From Margaritispora aquatica (lineage: Eukaryota; Ascomycota; Leotiomycetes; Helotiales; Discinellaceae): 64,000 nucleotides of DNA. The notes under the pieces are model-generated. The model ran no database searches and was not told where the DNA came from. It saw only the letters and a list, made by a program, of their open reading frames with translations. A program made the translations under genes and the position numbers. Shown here one piece after another: positions 1 through 13,330 of the stretch (positions within the stretch are counted from its first letter, which is position 1; every line of letters begins with the position of its first letter). The stretch lies in assembly GCA_007644065.1 (NCBI GenBank), contig VJWN01000006.1, forward strand, positions 1,178,001 to 1,242,000, read 5' to 3'.

Positions 1-1170
1 ACTCTTCAACAAAGCCAGGCACGTAACGTGTCAGTGTCAGAAATATGAGCGTTCTGTACAGCTTAATCGTAACTACTAGAACTTTCTTCTCAAGCGGGCG
101 AGGGAGATGACACACAGCCATTGTTTCAATGCTGCCATGTTTTCTAATATTCTCGAGCCGATCTCCATCACTTGAATCTTTAGCATTGTAAAATTCCCAA
201 CATTTCCAACGAGGTTCTTTTTTTGGCTTTGGCTTGGTAAAATCGAAGAAGTTGGCGATTTTATCTCGAAACTATCACAAAATTGTAAGCACAGATCCAG
301 ACTAGGCGCTGAGGTCAAACTTAATTTAAATGAGCACTCACTTTGTTTGCGGGAGCTGCCTGCTGCCTCTTCGCCTCAGGATATTCGTCCAGGTCTTTTA
401 TCATATATTAGTAGGTGAATGAGCATGGTGCGAATACAGGGTTTGCGAAACTCACCGGCGTATGATTTCAATCTCTTCGAGGGTCTGCTTGCATGTGCGC
501 TCTGGGAAACCTGTGCACTTCTCTCGAGTACTGCTCGGATAGCTTCTCTATCCCTTCGTACGACAGACCTCGTGTTCAACCATCCTTGCTTCCAAGTATC
601 TTCAACGACCGTCACTACAAACTCCTTCTTGAACACCTTCCTGAAACCCGGCGGTCTAGCTTCATAAGCGTCTTCAACGATCTTCCTGAGGTGTGTAACA
701 TTATAGTTAGCACCGTTGCCTTTCGTGTGCTTTCTCGATCCTGATGGCTTTGATATCTGATCAATGTTGATACTGTTGATGACCTCTGAATATTCAAGAA
801 ATATTTCCAACCTGCAACGGTCGTATGAATTGTTGACATCTAGCCAAGTCTTTCGCTCCTCGTGGTGTGAGACTGCGCTGGGTGGCCTCCGGTTATCACT
901 TGAGTTGCGCATCTTCGGAGGAGGGCTGGGCGTGTTGACTAGCTGTGATACTATGAAGAAGGATTCGAACTTGTGCAGATGAGGTGTCGCAGTTGACGAG
1001 GGCGCGAACGCTATTTCGCGTTGGTAGCTGGAGAAGATTACGCGATCATGTGGCTCGGGTTGCACTAAAAAAAAGGACAATAAGGCTGGCACAACGGGCT
1101 TGGTTGAGGGAGGATTTCCAGAAACAAAGTAGGAATAACCGAGTTCTGTGACTGCGTCGCCCTTGTCCAT
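1..1170 (-). CDS. hypothetical protein, 3' part beyond the window
   Basis: I do not recognise this protein. Translation starts at the ATG ending at 1170 (MDKGDAVTELGY). The first exon reads to 456 and would end soon after in an unrelated tail, but a good donor (GTGAGT at 455) and an acceptor at 395 join it in frame to a 53-base exon (394-342). A second intron (341-272, GTGAGT...ATAG) leads to an exon that stays open to base 1, so the gene runs off the left edge. The visible part has a Pro/Ser-rich linker (about residues 85-105) and a basic, Arg/Lys-rich half with no membrane segment or signal peptide. The second half resembles a small helical, possibly nucleic-acid-binding region, but that is only an impression. 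The intron phases (1, then 0) are consistent and remove all stops, which is the main support for the model. Confidence 0.5.
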
Positions 1171-4168
1171 GTATTGAGGAATTGATTGGTCTGGACAAGT
1201 ATCAAACAGTCTAGATGTTCCAGTCCACTGAGGCAGCTTTGTTACATTTCCTCCCGATTGTGGTTTATAAAAGGCTGACTATCAAGGAGACCAAGATGAG
1301 CTAGCCTCGATGAATGTCTGCAATCTCAAAGCTTGAGGACCTTGAGAGCGTTCTCAAGCAGCAAACGATGACAGGGTCAAAAAGCCAAGTCTTACGAGAG
1401 ACTGCAACCTGGGCCAGAAAGTCAGGAAAGATCTAGGTCTAGCAAACTTTTGCGTATATCCTGTCTTGTAATTCTCAGACTCATTAGATATAAAAGGTTC
1501 ATAGAGCTTTCATTGTACTAGAGCTTTGTTATTACTTCTAACAAATGGGCTTCATCTGATTATTTCATATGGAATATACAATAAACCCGAAATCGCAACG
1601 GAAACAAGGTTTAATCTATGGGATTGAAAGATCTTCTAAAGAAGAACATTTATCTAAGGGCTCGTATGGTGTATCAAGTTTCAATCCATGCGTTTATTAT
1701 AACCTCCAAAAACAGTAAAGGACTTATCACTTCAGGTCTCTCCGTAGAAACTAGGGTGCCCCGAACTATCCTTCTATGCTTAGTAGATAGAAATAGAAGA
1801 GAAGCAAATACATGTCTATAGCTTAAGCATCTCTTCAAGCCTCCATGATTTTGACTTTTACCACAATCCTAAATCAAATAGATATCAATTTATACGGTCA
1901 AAATTATAAACCATAGCCTCGTAGCAAAAGATTAAGAATGTAGACATCAGCCCGTCCAAGGAATGGCTTGTCAAGTGATATGGTAATCTGATTCTAGGAG
2001 AGCTAATATACACGCTGAGATGTAAAAGTAGTCCCTATTTCAATATGATTCGACGGTAAAGATGGACCGGTCTTCCAACCTTCAATACACAGTGGAGTTT
2101 CTGTCGGCTCTCACTAGTTTTCGTTTTCGCGACGCGCACGCGTTCAACAGAAAACAAGGCTAGAGATTCGCCTTTGCCACAGTCGGCGCTTGCTATAAAA
2201 CTTCAAACACGCTCAAATTTGACTAAGAAATCGTGCAGTAACATTTAAGGCCAGTGCGGCTTTGTGGTATAATATCTGCACGTCTCAGAGATGAGTTGAC
2301 GAGTTACCTTAATAGACATGATCAGGTGAGCCTGTCTCCAGGACCGGCCTGGAGCAACTTGTAATCCCTCGTTCAAATATCGGTCATGTAAGCCCCCCGT
2401 CCACTAACATCTCCAATATCTCGTTTATCATTAAGTTGAGTTCTATCTTCCATATCCATTATATATAATAATATAAATATAGTTCTTCAATCAATTATTT
2501 TTTCGATCTGTTCCCTCTCTTTGCTAAATAAAAGAATTTGTCTCACCAATTCTAGATGTTTATTTTTTTCGACTCAGTTGAAATAGAATACGCTCCGTCG
2601 CATTCTACATATATTCAATAGTTTCGAGAATTTTTTCCATTCTGTTTCCGATCTATAATTACTTTTATACCTTTGAGATCTTATTGATATACTTTCAGAG
2701 TTCATGTCCACGACACTATGGCGAACTCAAGGTTGCATACACCGGCAAAAATACGCAGGTCATGTCACATTGAATTGAATTTGCAAGGTTTTGTATATTG
2801 TTTGATTTGATGAAAGAAATGATCGACGGACTTGTGTTCATTGCATTTCCACAGAGGCTAGGGACAACAAAACAATCCTTAAAGTCTTAGGACACATAAC
2901 TTCAAGGCGAACAGCGAGCTCCCAGTATATATCATCTTATTAAAGACATAGCTAGTCGTTTCTTTCAACAACAAGAAAACATATTCGTCACACTGGGGCA
3001 CTTTCAATATATACAGTAGATAGACCCAACCAAGTATGGCAACACAAAAGCAGAGCTTGTTGCAAAAGGCTGCGATCATCTCAAGCTAAGTTTTGTGGTG
3101 TTGCAAAACCCAACTCATATTGCTGTGACCATATGCAATTGAATCATAACTGAATACAGTGACAGCAAGTGTGTCTTTGTCTGCTTTTTCGCGTTTTCGC
3201 GATCGAGAAAAGAATCAAGGAGTGTGCTTCACCTTTTTACAGCTACACTACTTTATATCGTACCTATGTTTCTCTGATAGGAGAGGTCAGGTGTTCGTAC
3301 AAGCCAACATTCCAAAATGCCACAGGATTACTGGTTTCCAGCTATTGAATTTTGACGAACTCATGAAAGATCTACAGACTGAATACTGATGAAGTGGTGA
3401 TGGCGCTTTTGAAAATATCTGAAGGGCGCGAAGTCTATCCATTTCCAGCAACCACGTAACAGATGTTTGAGACAACGACAGAAATAACTGGCCTCCATTC
3501 TATCTTTGGAGCATAAAATGTAGTCACAAGCAGAGAGCAGGAATGTCTTCCAAATATATCAGCACAGTTCATGCATGTCAGGAGATCTCAGTGCCAGCAG
3601 ATGTCACTCTCCTCTTTCCGGCTCACCATAGCTGATATAACAACCATCCTCACATTCTACGTATCTAGTACGATGAAAAGCGCTTCTGCGAAGATGCAAT
3701 TGTTTGCGCTTATGTTGAGAGGACGGGTTCTCAATCGTATGATTTCGCAACTCTCTTCTGTGGTCGAAAAACATGGCAAATGTGTCTTTGCCATCAAAGT
3801 CAACAAACCCCTTTAGTATGTCGCTTAGAGGGTAAACCGCGGGCCGTCTTCGCCGGTTTTAATCCCGAGCCCGAACCCGACGAGGAGAACAAGGCTAGCC
3901 TATATACCAAGTGCCAAGTGAAGAGAAGGGAGGAGGAGGAGGAATGTCAGTCTCTTCCTAAGTAGTAAGTAGTAGGTTGAAGTTGTAATGAGCAAAAATG
4001 TGGTAGTAGGAGTAAACCAGAAATAGTTTTGTCTCCCTGGATCCAGAATTGTGAAGAAATTCCGGGCTACTCGAACAACAAATACATCACGCATGTCAAG
4101 CTATCTCTTATGTGATGAATGAGAATTGATTTAGCTGTAAGGTGAGAGAAAAAGGAAATGACCGGTCT
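1171..4168. other. intergenic, no gene recognised
   Basis: Three kilobases with only short open frames and no splice-supported coding region that I can see. It is moderately AT-rich, most strongly around 2440-2700. A tRNA-like stretch near 2253-2395 was considered and rejected. The right end is the 3' flank of the coiled-coil gene; the left end is the upstream region of the unknown gene starting at 1170. Confidence 0.5.
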
Positions 4169-5806
4169 TCAGCCAGCTATAAACCTCCCAGAAGCAGGAT
4201 CAGTATCCTTCCTAGAAGACGATCCGTCTTTGCCCACGGGATCCTTTGCAGGCATGCCCTCCCTCCTTGTCTTTGCCCCTTCCTTCAGCTTCTCCCACCG
4301 TTCTCGATACCTATTGATCAAGCTCTTCATCTTGTCGTTTTCTCTGCCCAGTCTGATGATCTCCCGTCCCCCAAGTGCAACGTGCTCTTCTAGTTCTAAA
4401 ACTCTTCGTTTGAGCATCTCGTCGGCGCTCTGGCCTGAGATATCGGGCCTGGCAGGACTGGAATTTCGGATGAGCCGCATGCTTTCCTGGAGCGCGAATG
4501 TGTTTTGTTGAGAGGACATTTCAAACGCGTGGAGACGTTGGGTTAACTTGTCGATGCATTCAAGAAGACTTTTGTTTTTGATTTCAAGCTCTTCGACTTT
4601 GTTTACCACATCGACTGGACGACCAGTGTTTTTCTTGCCCCCAAAGCTTCGTCTAGAGACTGCTGGTGATGGTGGCATTGGTGTCTCGTGAGCATCCACA
4701 AAGTCGTCTTCTTCAGGGTCCGCGAAGAGTTCAGTGTTTTCACTGTGCATTGATGCTGCTAATCTTCGCTTCTCTTTCTGGTCAAAAGATAGGATGTGTG
4801 CGTATGATACTGTGCCACCTGTGGTGGGCACCACGTAGAAAGAATCTGTTCCAGAGTTGCTTGCATGTGTTGTCGCTCGAAGTGCTGCACGTGAGATATA
4901 TTTTGAAATATCTGGATCGGAGCCAGTTCTTTCTTTGCTTTTAGATACACGACGCTGCGTGCTCGCTACAGGTTCAACTGCAGCTGGGACAGAGGCTTCT
5001 TCGGAGATTAATGGTAGACCAGCAAATGCAAGGGGTGCAGATAATTTAGAGAGTATGTTTTCGAAAAATCGTGAGAATCCTTCATCACTGTTGGAAGTAG
5101 GTTGTACAGCAGGCTCTACAGTCTGAGGCTCGGATTTTTTTGTAACTACGGGAGGTGGCACCCAGCTTGGAGTGAAGTGCTCTGGAATGCTTGCAGGCAC
5201 TTTGGTACGCTTGCCATCTCGGCGGGGTAAAGATTCCAACGTTCCTGGTGCCTGCTGAGATGACACACTAGGAGATAGAGGCTGCCTCGTATGATTGGTC
5301 CTAATGCCTCTGGCGGAAGCAAGATTGCTTGCTATCGAGGAGCTCAAGTCCCGAGGAGGTAGACGTCGAGGATGTTGTAGACTTGGCGGACTTCGGAGGG
5401 GCGAGGAAGAGCGAAGCCCTAATTCTGATTTTGAAGCCCGCAGCTCCGCGACTGCTGCTGAGGTAGATAATGGCTTTTCTGTAAGACTTTGTATTTCTGG
5501 TTCTACGGTACCTGCTGCTGGTGGGTTTTCCAAGGGATATCGAAGTAACTCCGATAATCTCTGGTGATGTTGTTCCAGGAGGCGCAAAGTCCTCAAAGCT
5601 TCCGCGCTGCCAGTCCCAGATGCCGCCTTCGCAAATTCCCCAGCTGCCAGCGCATGTTCATTGATTGCGACGGTAGTATCTGCACTTTGGGTCGCCACGG
5701 AGGCAGCTCGAGCATGGTCGTGAGCCTATAGATAGTTAGTCAGTGGGGTTATGAGGGGCTGTCGAAGATCCAGCATACATACCAATACCAGTGGTGAAGA
5801 CTCCAT
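4169..5806 (-). CDS. MIT-like N-terminal domain and coiled-coil protein
   Basis: Two exons: a 24-base first exon (5806-5783, MESSPLVL) and a long second exon (5725-4169), joined across a 57-base intron (GTATGT...CTATAG), giving 526 residues. The tiny first exon completes an N-terminal run of helices (LAHDHARAASVATQSAD, then a Leu/His-rich helix ending near LSELLRYP) that looks like the three-helix MIT hairpin found in proteins that bind ESCRT-III tails. The middle is a long disordered Ser/Pro/Ala region. Roughly residues 375-505 form a coiled coil with heptads (VEELEIKNKSLLECIDKL and a second stretch around LEEHVALGG). There is no membrane segment or signal. A role in endosomal or septation machinery is possible from the fold resemblance but not shown. 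It is transcribed divergently from the sterol-transfer gene to its right. Confidence 0.75.
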
Positions 5807-6594
5807 CTTGATAGGTCCCAACCTGCTAGGTGAGCTTATATTAACATTTCAAAGGGTAAGGTATTGTTAAAGCTTATACAAGTCGACAAGTAGAAGTTCC
5901 GACGTTGAACAGATAGGTAGCATCACAAGGCTGCAAACGAAAGTGGCAGCCTGAAGCCTGAGGCTTTTAAGACACCAGATGATTACCAGGCATGAAACTC
6001 GGGGTAAAGCATCGAGAGCAGGGCAGCAGCATCAACCAATGATGAGAAACAGCCAATGACATCACGTATCTGCAACTTGGATTCTGGATTCTGGGCTGAC
6101 AAGCTTGAAATGAATGGGGTGTGGAGGCTGTGAAGGTGGGAATCTCAAAGTGAAAGAAGGATCCGGATGTTGCAGCCTGGTTCATGATTGGAAAGCTGCG
6201 ACTTAACTAACGCATGTACTATATACTTACGGATTACTTGAGAGGACAAGACGTCAGCAACCTGAATGACTTCTCAGCTTGAAGCTCGATATTCTTTCTA
6301 CCTTGTGCATGTTATGTTCTACGCATTGATTTCGAGCTTTCGTTGAAGGGACATTTGCGCTGCTTCACTTTGTTGACAGCCCCGCGCAACTATCGCAATA
6401 TCACTCATACCCACTTCAGCCTGTTAAAGCTGCCCGTTACCATCAAGGAACTGATGCGCCAAACATCAACAAGCGTCACTGAAAGTCTGCCGACGACGGA
6501 GAATTCATAGGCCAACATTCTTGGGCTGGCGCCTATCTAAAATACATTTCTGGTTCCTGTCTCAAGAGATCTCGATTGTGTCAAACGCGGCGCA
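5807..6594. promoter_or_regulatory. shared upstream region of two divergent genes
   Basis: About 790 bases separate the start codons of the MIT-like gene (minus) and the Lam/Ysp2-type gene (plus). It must hold both promoters. I see no strong TATA element or coding frame in it. Confidence 0.5.
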
Positions 6595-9500
6595 ATGTCT
6601 TTCACCATTGAGAGATCAACCTCACCAGCAAGGAGCGGGTTTGGAAAGATATTCTCCAAGAGCAGTCGTGAGAAGAGAGCTCGAGATTCAGCCGAGCATT
6701 CTCTCAAAAGCAACGACAGTGATAGCCAAAGCCAAAGCCAAAGTGTTGGACTCCGGGCTTCTCTCGAGGATGCGATGGACAAGCTGAAAGGCCAAACGGA
6801 CAATGAAGACGATTTGAACACAAACGGAATGAAGAAGCTTGTACCAACCATCGGTTCCAAGAGGAAGCAGAAAAAGCAGGACAAGGAAGACGAAGTTCGT
6901 GCCCTCGAGGAGGCAGCTCGTGGACGAAGCGTCGCAGACAGAGGAACATTGGAGAACGATGCCAGTATACACAAGGAGCCATCAGGAGGGGATTCAAAGA
7001 GTTTCGTGACATATGAGTCTGACATTGAGTCGTAAGTGGGCCACATTTCTTCCCGTTGTCTCTCCATACCGCCGCATGTCGTGCATCTCGTACAACACCA
7101 GCATAGAGATTCAGATACCGACGATACGAAGGCAAAAGTTCTAGTGAGCGCATCGTGCGACATGCTTGTTTATTATGCCGCTGGCCCACTGAGAGGCTTA
7201 AAGACAGTCCTGTACGAGTACAAAGCCCGCATGATGCGTGCTCCATTCAGAATTCAGACATCCACCTGCAACAGCTGCAGGCTTCTTCCCTCTCCGTACA
7301 CTGCCTCCTCTCCACCGCAGCCTACTCGCAATACATCATTTTCTCGTCTTCAGTCATTACAATATACACGACTAGAGCATTGCTTGCTGTGTTCTTTTCT
7401 GCGCCTTTAGATTTCTCGCTGTGTTGTTTCATGCGCACTATTTAGTCTCTGTTTACTGTTGTTTAGCACAACTTCAGGCGGAAGATTTTCCCGCTTTGAT
7501 TGGCCAGCACAATTACGTGGTCCCTGTTGAATACCCGTACTAACTCAGATGCACTTCAAAGACCTCTCGAAACACCACCTCCATTAACGACTCGTTCTTC
7601 GCATACTGGCTATCTTACAACCTCTTCACCACTCATTCATACAACCACTGTGCCCGTGTCACATCTATCGGACACGCAATTAGCAGATTCACCTACTCCT
7701 CGAGCATCAACTTTCCCCAGACCTTCGGAAGCTCTGGCTGCCTCATCATCTACCTCGTCGCTCCTCGACACCACTCTCCTTCCGCCGACAGACGAACCTG
7801 GCAAAAGATCGCCCTCCCCTGTCGGCAGATTGAGGCAGGCCTTGACGCCGCGAAGAGGTGGAAGTCCTAATACAAGCCCGGAGAGGAAAGCAAGTGGGGT
7901 TGTGGCAGCTATATCGGCGAAAGAGAGGGTTGTGGGGGTTGAGAGTAGACGTGGAAGTGTGGCGTCCAGAATTGGTTCCATTTTCCCTGATCGTCAAATA
8001 TCAGGCGACCAAAATTCGAATACCTCATCGCCTGAGAGGCCAAGGACCGGGAAGCTACAGACCATAGACACCAGTGTCGTACCACGCACTCCACCGTCTG
8101 CCGACAAACCTGCGCCAATAATTGTGAACACTCCACCAACACCAACAGATTCCGGCTCTCCGAGATTTCCGCCAAACCAGTTCAACCAATCTAGCAGAGA
8201 TAGATCGATTACCGAGCCGATCATCACTCACACAGATGTGGTTACCTCCCCCTCGGGGAACATGATATCACATCGGAGAATCAGATCTGGATCAGGAACT
8301 TTGGGGCCAAGCAAACTTTCTAACATTATTTCAGCACCTTTGACACCTACACCCGAAAACGGTTCGATAACGCCTGGAGGGGGCTTCTTTTCATCTGTAT
8401 TCTCTGCAGCACAGAACGCAGCAAACACGCTGAGCAACAGTATTTCGAATAATACTGTCACAAACGGCACAAACAGGGCGAGAAGTGGTGTGCAGGATAT
8501 TAAAGAGGTAGACAGCCCAGTGGTAGAAGCATTTGCAGACAAGGAGAACTCCGAGAATCCTGCTGAGGAAAAGGAGCTTGCTGTGAAAACTCTAGGTATG
8601 GGAGATTTAAGCTTAGGCCAGCTAGGACTGTCCGAGAACAATAGTGGTACCAATACTCCGTTATTCACCAAATTCTCCGAGGAGACAAGAGGCAGAGCCG
8701 AGTCAACAAACGAAGAACCATTCCCAGCAGCAGAAAGCCTTGATGGCCCACCCATGTATACAGATGAAAATCAGCCTCCTTTCCGTCCTCGTTCGGTGTA
8801 TGAACCACTTCCGCCTGGAGACCAAACTCCACCAAACGGCAGTGTCTTTGAAGGCAAAGCGGGCATTCAGCGCAGTGGTAGTATTCGGAGCGCCATTGGG
8901 AACCATAGGAAGAGGGGAAGCTCTGCGGCTACTGGGACTACTATTGGTGCTGCCATTGCTGCTGCCAATAATTCTCTTGCTAATCCGAATGCAGGGACAC
9001 CTAAAATCACAGGCTTTGCTGTGGCCAGCAAAAAGCGGAATAGAGATTTCCATCAGCTTTTTCGGAGTGTACCAGATGATGACTATCTAATTGAGGATTA
9101 CAGCTGTGCCTTGCAACGTGAAATTCTGGCTCATGGTCGGCTTTACGTATCGGAAGGTCATCTCTGCTTTAGTAGTAATATTTTTGGCTGGGTAACCACT
9201 CTAGTGATGAGCTTTGATGAAATCGTGTCAGTTGAGAAACGAAGCACAGCCTTGGTGTTTAAGAATGGTCTTATGATATCGACTTTGCACGCTAAGAATA
9301 TTTTCGCAAGCTTTACAAGCCGTGACTCAACTTACGATCTGATTGTTGGCATCTGGAAACTTGGTCACCCAAGCCTTCGAAGCTCATTAAATGGCGTAAG
9401 AATCGAAGAGACCGGGGGTGGAGACAAGACCGAGAAGGATGATGGTAATCCTCTACCGGAAAGTCAAAGTGGCTCTGAATCAGACAGTGAGGGGGAGGAA

Positions 9501-10901
9501 GGCGATGAAATATATGACGAGGATGAGGATGAAGAAGATGGCATGAGTTTCACCCAGGCAGAAGGAAGTGTTGCCGGAAGTGATGCTGCCGATAAAGTTG
9601 TGAGCCGCAAAGCTTCTGCTGCAGTTGTGACGAACGGCGCATCGCTGGAGAAGGGCAAAACCGATCCATCACCTGCCCCAGCTGGCGACTTCCCTGGCCC
9701 AGCTACACATAGCCCAACCGATTGCAGTGATCAAGACACTCATTACGCCAAGATTATTGCTGACGAGGTCATTCAAGCGCCTCTGGGGAAAATCTATAGT
9801 CTTATTTTCGCTTCCGGTTGGATGCGAAATTGGCTCACAACTGATCAGAAATGCTTCGACTACACCCCAGAGGATAACGCAAAGATTCCTTTGAGTCTTG
9901 ACAACAAGGTCCGCAACTATTCATATATCAAGCCACTCAATGGTGCGATTGGTCCAAGACAAACGAAATGTATTTGTACTGAGACGCTGGACGCAATGGA
10001 CCTTGAAAAGGCCGTTTCCGTGACAATTTCAACCCAGACTCCAGACGTTCCAAGTGGTAATGTGTTCAGTACCAAGACCAAATATTGCTTCTCTTGGGCG
10101 GAGGGAAATGCCACTCGAGTTCAAATGAACTGTGCTATCGAGTGGACTGGCAAGAGCTGGCTCAAAGGTACGCTCGGACCATATATTTCTTTTGAGTGTG
10201 CTAATATCTGTATAGGTCCTATCGAAAAGGGTGCAGGTGATGGACAAGTCCAGCACGCAAAAGACCTCGTCACTTCTCTAAGAGCTGCAATATCATCACG
10301 CCGTGGAGGAACCGTTGCAACTGTTGGTAAGGGTAAAAAGAAGGGACGGAAGGGAAGAGACTTGAAACTTCTCAACAAAACTACCGATGGTACTTCAACC
10401 GCAAAACCCACTTCACAAGATTGGGGTATATTCGAGCCTCTTCATGGTATTTTTGGTCCCATCTCGGATATGTTGGGCCCTCTGCTCACAGGAAACATCC
10501 TCTACGGGCTACTTGTGGGACTGCTAGTGGCAAGCTGGTTCCGATATGGATCAACTTCAAGAGGTTCAGGTGGTGGGGACCTCAGTGCTTACTTTGGTAC
10601 ACCCGAACGAGTTGCGGCGTACGAAGAAATCTGGAGACGAGAAGAGAGCGAGCTCTGGAGTTGGCTAGAGGACAGAGTAGGGATGGATCGTCTTCGAGAA
10701 GTTGGCAGGATGCCCATTGAGGCTCAGACGATGCAAGGAAAGCTAAGAGATGAGAAGATGAACGAGAGAGAAATGGATGCTGCAATCAAGGTCACCGAGG
10801 AGAAACTCAGAGTGCTCAAGGCCACTGTTGAGAAGGCCAAGCTAGCAGCGAAGCGTAGTGTTGAGGAAGAGAGAAGAAAGACGACGGACGAAACTGCATA
10901 G
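6595..10901 (+). CDS. Lam/Ysp2-type sterol-transfer protein (GRAM-VASt-TM)
   Basis: Family role: GRAMD1/Lam proteins sit in the ER at membrane contact sites and move sterols through a StART-like VASt domain. Proposed exons are 6595-7031, 7562-10167 and 10216-10901 (1242 residues). Intron 1 (GTAAGT at 7032) is long, 530 bases; I chose the acceptor at 7561 because TACTAAC lies 17 bases upstream and the phase fits, but CAG at 7507 also fits. Intron 2 is 48 bases, contains no stop and is easily missed: removing it restores WLKGPIEKGAGDG in the VASt domain. Domain order: disordered Ser/Pro-rich N-terminus, GRAM domain at about residues 638-745 (FHQLFRSVPDDD through IVGIWKL), an acidic Glu/Asp stretch, VASt at about 870-1050 with a Lys/Gly/Arg-rich tail, one membrane helix near 1095-1125, and a C-terminal coiled coil. 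Confidence 0.88.
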
Positions 10902-12879
10902 AACACGGCGTTTGGCTCATAGCGTGTATATTTAGGCGTACTGGAATCGGGAGAGGCTACTTGTATTAGAGCAACTCACACATAGCGGAGCGACGCAATA
11001 CCATTTGTTTGGGTACATAGATTATGATGTTGTACATTCTTTGATACTACAAATTTCGGTTTTCATGTCTCTCTCTCTCTCTCTGTATGTGACATTTCGA
11101 GTTTGAGTTGTAGCTGTCCACAATCTCAATGCATTTTGATCTTGCAGGCCAAAAGTGCAATCTTTCCTATCAGTTCCTTGTACAAGCTCAGTACAGTTGC
11201 AATATTGTAACTGCCTGCTTCAAACTGCTTGTCCAATAAATTAAGTATGTGGGAGGCGAAGCCTCCACTTGCTCATCACATCAGATAGCCTGTTCGTCCG
11301 CTAAAGCTCCAGATAGCAAACCATGAAAGTCATCGTCAGGATATCGTTGTCAAAATCAGAATGTCTGTCATCAGTCACCAGTGAGATAATATCAACGTGT
11401 GGATAGAAGCACCAACATCTGGGCAACCTGGTGTTGGTATTTACGATGGTTCACATCGCTGATTTTGGAGTATCGGTCAGGAGGAATGGAGCTGGCATGC
11501 GCAATCTCACTAGGTTTTATGAGATAGATATCCAGAGAGTTCTTTCTCATTTGAGACTTCATGGTGAGCAAATTCAAGCATCGAAGGCGACTGGGATCTG
11601 TACTCAAACTCAGCCTCGGCTTCGGGGGAATGTCGGATGTGTGGGATGCTTGGGAGGTTTAAGCGAGGCTTGGAAAGGGGTTGGAGAGGAGCATGGGGAG
11701 GTGGATGAATGGAGTGCTTGAGTTGAGGTTAAGCTTGGTGATTCTATGCTTTTAAGTGAGTTGGGACTTGGCCTGCGTGTTTCAGAGGTTTGGATTTATT
11801 CGATCATTTTCTTGTGAGTTGGGGCATGGCGCGCTACTGCTGATGATATTGTAAAAGAGAGCATTCAGCAAAGCACAGTACTGCACATGGCAGATGGCAG
11901 ACGTACAACTTAAAGGGTGTGGATATTCAATAGGATGGAGACTGTCAGCAAGATGCTCTCTGTTTCATCAAAAGAGCCAGCAAACCTCATCATTGACATA
12001 GTGTCGACCACAGGTGAGTGTACTGTTACCCACAGCTTCGACCCTACCTTCCACTACCCCTCGTACCCCACTTGGAGAAAATTATCTCTCTAGCCCACGT
12101 TATGATTGAGGTATACCTTGTATCCTTCTTTAGAGGTAGATAGCCTGTCTTGAATGGGTTGTAGTATATGGCTTTCCTTTGCTTGCGTCTGCTAATCATG
12201 CGGTGTGGAATAAAATAAGTACAAAGGGAACTGGGCTGAAATTAAATAAAAAAGGGAAGTGAAGGACTTTCGTATTCCGTTGAATATTTTTCGGGGGAAA
12301 AAATGGTAAAAGAATATTGCGTGTAGTAGTAGACTAGATATTAGCTGAGACGGGAGAGTTGATAACGGATTGCAAGGAGAGATACATGCGGAGTGGGGTT
12401 TCGTTTCGATGTGGCGCTAGACAGCATTACTGAGGGGATCACTACTGGCGCGCCTGAGCCGGTTCTTAAGGGATGATCTATTTAATTAAGTCATTTCTAT
12501 TATGGCAACCTCAGAACCCGCTGTATCGGGTTTGCCCATTACGCCAGCACAACATGTTACAAGATTTACGTGCTCACACAGGAAGTGATTTTGCTCGGTT
12601 TAAATGAATTTATATACCTCCGCCCCGTGCCAGGACTCGCTTTTCGGATTAGTCATCCCGTGGTTGAGGACTCGCGGTTGATGAATGACAGCGAAAGCGC
12701 GTAGGGTTTCACATTATGACAACAGTCAAAACCTAGGTTAGAGCCATGATGCGCGCTAATACAGTTTAATTGGTGAGTACCACCTTCCTCAAAGACCGTC
12801 CTAAGTTTTGCTGGTCCTGCGGTAAACGAATTCGCCATAGAGTTTTCTATTCGAATGACCATGTACAGTACTACGCCAC
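10902..12879. other. 3' flank and intergenic sequence
   Basis: The first few hundred bases are the 3' untranslated region of the sterol-transfer gene, including a (TC)n tract at about 11068-11084. Further right only short unsupported open frames occur. Confidence 0.5.
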
Positions 12880-13330
12880 TACTAATCGAGGATCCGAAAT
12901 TCTACCGTAACAATTGTCGAAACTTACCTTTATTACTGACTAAAAAATCATTATTCTTATAATTTAATTATAATTTCCTTTAGTATATTGATTAATTAGA
13001 TACTAATAAAGATTTTTTATTCTTTACTTTAAGATTAAAGATTATATTAACTATAGAATCATTGTCGAGAGTTAGGGTATAGTAAAATCATTAATTTACC
13101 CGTAAAATTTAAGCGGAATTTATAACCCTTTTAAACTTTTATTTTATAATATAAATATAACTATTTAAATAAAATCCTAGTATATAGAAGTATTAATATT
13201 ATTCTTATAGATAGTTTATACTCTTTAGAATACTTTTATTTATCGTGATTATCGAGAATAATTATAAGGCAAATGGTGACTTTTAGCTATTTTTGGTAGG
13301 GTTTAAGCTTTTTTTAAATAGCTGTGTCCA
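12880..13330. repeat. strongly AT-rich island
   Basis: This block is far richer in A and T than the flanking gene regions, with runs of TAATTA/ATTAAT words and almost no long open frames. In Pezizomycotina such islands often mark repeats mutated by repeat-induced point mutation (C to T at CpA). I see no recognisable terminal repeat or coding remnant, so the original element is unknown. Confidence 0.5.

Noticed and set aside
2253..2395. tRNA-like stretch (GTGGTATAAT and GTTCAAAT words)
   Set aside because: A- and B-box-like words are present, but I could not pair an acceptor stem or a proper anticodon arm.
6537..7246. long open frames antisense to the first exon of the sterol-transfer gene
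   Set aside because: Shadow frames; the plus strand has the family match and splice donor.
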